From: Lenzites betulinus
Lineage: Eukaryota; Basidiomycota; Agaricomycetes; Polyporales; Polyporaceae
DNA length: 64,000 bases
Reading direction: 5' to 3'
Assembly: GCA_022264855.1 (NCBI GenBank)
Contig: JABYQU010000058.1
Span: 62,001-126,000, forward strand
Position numbers and translations under genes: made by a program. Of the stretch, positions 62,547 to 64,000 are shown one piece after another. Each line of letters opens with the position of its first letter. Position 1 is the stretch's first letter. The notes below the pieces were generated by a model, which ran no database searches, was not told the DNA's origin, and saw nothing but the letters and a program-made list of their open reading frames with translations.

Positions 62547-64000
62547 TTACATCGTGATGTCGGCGAGGTACTCCATAATCGCATATACTTCCCCTCCCAT
62601 CTCGTCGTCGTCGATCGCGTCTACTGTCGCATGCTCCTCCTGTGTGACGGCGGACATTTCCTCATTCACGAGTGTCTGGAGTTGAGATGGGCGAACGAGC
62701 GCCGGGAGTGGGGCGCCGGCTCGGTATCCCGAGGAAGGAGTACCTGTAAAGCCTTCGAGCGCGTACAAGCGTTGAATGTATGCCATGTTCCGCGCACTTG
62801 CGCCACGACGATGGCGAACATAGTCTTGCATTGCGCCGTGCAGCGGATCTTTGCGGTTGCTGAGATCTTCGAGAACTGCGCTGAAAAGGAGTTCCTCGTC
62901 GCGAATAGACGTGTGCAGCCTTCGAATTTCGCGGGTTACGTTCACGAGCTCCTCGCGTGCCCGCTCGACGCGCTGTACGATACGCATGGTTTCGCGGACG
63001 ATCGGCTTCGCCCACGGCTTGTCGCGGATATCGTTCTTGGTATCCCGCAAGAGTGCGAACTCCTCGAGGAACGCGTAGTGCGATGCTTTCGACCAGTCGA
63101 GTGTCTCGCGCGGCGGTTCGAGTGCGCGCGCAGCTTCATTGTATGCATTGACGGCATTGCGAATTGCTTTGCAGCGCGTCTGCAAGCTCTTCGCGATGTA
63201 GGTGCGTGCCTTGTACCCTGTACAGTAGACGTCATGTTAGATGAGATCCCGATCTCAGGAGACCTCGATCAGTGCTTACCGGTTCGGGAGAGATTTAATT
63301 TGTGTAGCTCGAACAGCCGGAGGATAACCAAACGTTGAAGGCGCCCGAGCGCCCGATGATATCTCCGCTCGGCGATGTATTGCACGATTTCGCGGTAGTT
63401 GCTGTCGCCGGGCTGCCAGCGCTGCTCGATATCGAGTCGAACTTCCATTACATTGACCTCGGCCGTCAGCTGAGCAACCCGTTCGCGCAGATATCGACGA
63501 CGTGTCTCTAGCTTGCGGGTTGCGGAGAGATCGGCGGCATAGTCGGTGGGGCCCCGGACTGGTTCCATAAACGTGAGGGTCGTGCCTGTCTTGCCGGCTG
63601 ATGCCGCGTTGTCGTAGAACCGCCGAGACACATCATGAAGCTCGTCGCTATCAGATAGATCAGATCGGTGGTTAGATACATCACGATGGACTCACGAGGT
63701 CTTCCTCAAGTCTTGCAGGGCCTCAACATATGCAACAAGATGGACATTCTTAGGGTCCTCGTCCTGCAGCGCTGAGAAATAGTTACGTTCCTCCAGCGTG
63801 TACTCGCGAAGGTTCTCCATGGTGATTCCGAGTGTCTTGAGGGTTTCGTCGATCATCGGCGCCTTCTCCTCGATGATGTCGAGCGCCTGCGCGTAGTTAT
63901 TGTATAGCATCAAGCCGAGGTTCGCGTACTTCTCGGCATCGCGCTGATGGAAGAAAAGGTCGATCAAGACGTGCCGTCGATACGGTGACGCGTAGCGTGT
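62547..64000 (-). CDS. KDZ-type transposase, C-terminal part (runs off the window)
   Basis: Exons seen: 63696 to beyond 64000, 63280-63647 and 62547-63217, joined by 48- and 62-nt introns that keep frame (RKTSDELHDVSRRFYDN; LSRTGYKARTYIAKSLQTRC). It begins within RHVLIDLFFHQRDAEKYANL, GLMLYNNYAQALDIIEEKAP, then TLEERNYFSALQDEDPKNVH and VAYVEALQDLRK, typical of the region after the KDZ catalytic core. Further on: VMEVRLDIEQRWQPGDSNYR, REELVNVTREIRRLHTSIRD, MAYIQRLYALEGFTGTPSSG. The tail is acidic (VDAIDDDEMGGEVYAIMEYL). The catalytic core and N-terminus lie past 64000, so activity cannot be judged. No frame lesion is visible. Confidence 0.85.

Overview
The window is nuclear DNA of a filamentous fungus, almost certainly an Agaricomycete (Basidiomycota). 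Genes are broken by many short introns (about 42-82 nt) with GTRNGY-type donors, coding exons are GC-rich, and the transposon set (chromodomain and non-chromodomain Ty3/Gypsy elements, KDZ transposase, CxC5/CxC6 KDZ-associated proteins) is typical of that class. I do not name a species.

Host-gene part (1 to about 15.8 kb). Two PHO84-type phosphate:H+ symporter paralogues lie in opposite orientation (2092-4088 minus; 11202-13704 plus). The second has four extra introns and lacks one base in a conserved exon. Between them is a 705-residue protein (6651-9169) that joins a zinc-phospholipase C/P1-nuclease-like domain to a fucose-lectin-like propeller, followed by a decayed copy of its own 3' end. 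A low-complexity, Ser/Pro-rich hypothetical gene lies at 14093-14952 minus. The 4.1-6.6 kb spacer holds a duplicated block that carries a compensated palindrome.

Transposon stack (15.8 to 57.1 kb). I read this as one old minus-strand Gypsy-type element (or two relatives, called A/H) with R-U5-like LTR ends at 15802 and 57122 flanked by CATC. It was split repeatedly: by a solo LTR (16082-16938); by element B (19221-34830, 5-bp duplication GCGAG), a young chromodomain Gypsy with a -1 frameshift site and three extra overlapping ORFs after pol; by a composite of two plus-strand elements X and I (36059-42040); and by element F (42256-55943, 7-bp duplication ACCGCGG), a 13.7-kb terminal-inverted-repeat element. 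B is itself split by element C (25648-33902, duplication TCGT, apparently identical LTRs). Fold-back palindromes D (28935-31328) and E (37460-39932) occupy places where the core of pol is missing, and G (53572-55592) is a 2-kb palindrome inside F. Removing each insertion with one copy of its duplication restores the reading frame at the B, C and F junctions.

Element F carries a CxC5/CxC6 KDZ-associated protein, three minus-strand accessory genes (one with a GRF-like finger, tandem ubiquitin-interacting motifs and a SUMO-interacting-like tail), and exon-like pieces of host genes, including a PSD2-type phosphatidylserine decarboxylase. D, E and F share CAC...GTG ends, and E and G also share the GCGCTTTTTTGG box of F's repeat, so they are probably one family.

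Right end (57.1-64 kb). After a GC-rich minisatellite come three minus-strand genes: an HMG-like basidiomycete family protein, a protein with an RNase H1/viroplasmin-like segment, and the C-terminal part of a KDZ transposase that runs off the window. They may be one KDZ transposon or its accessory cluster.
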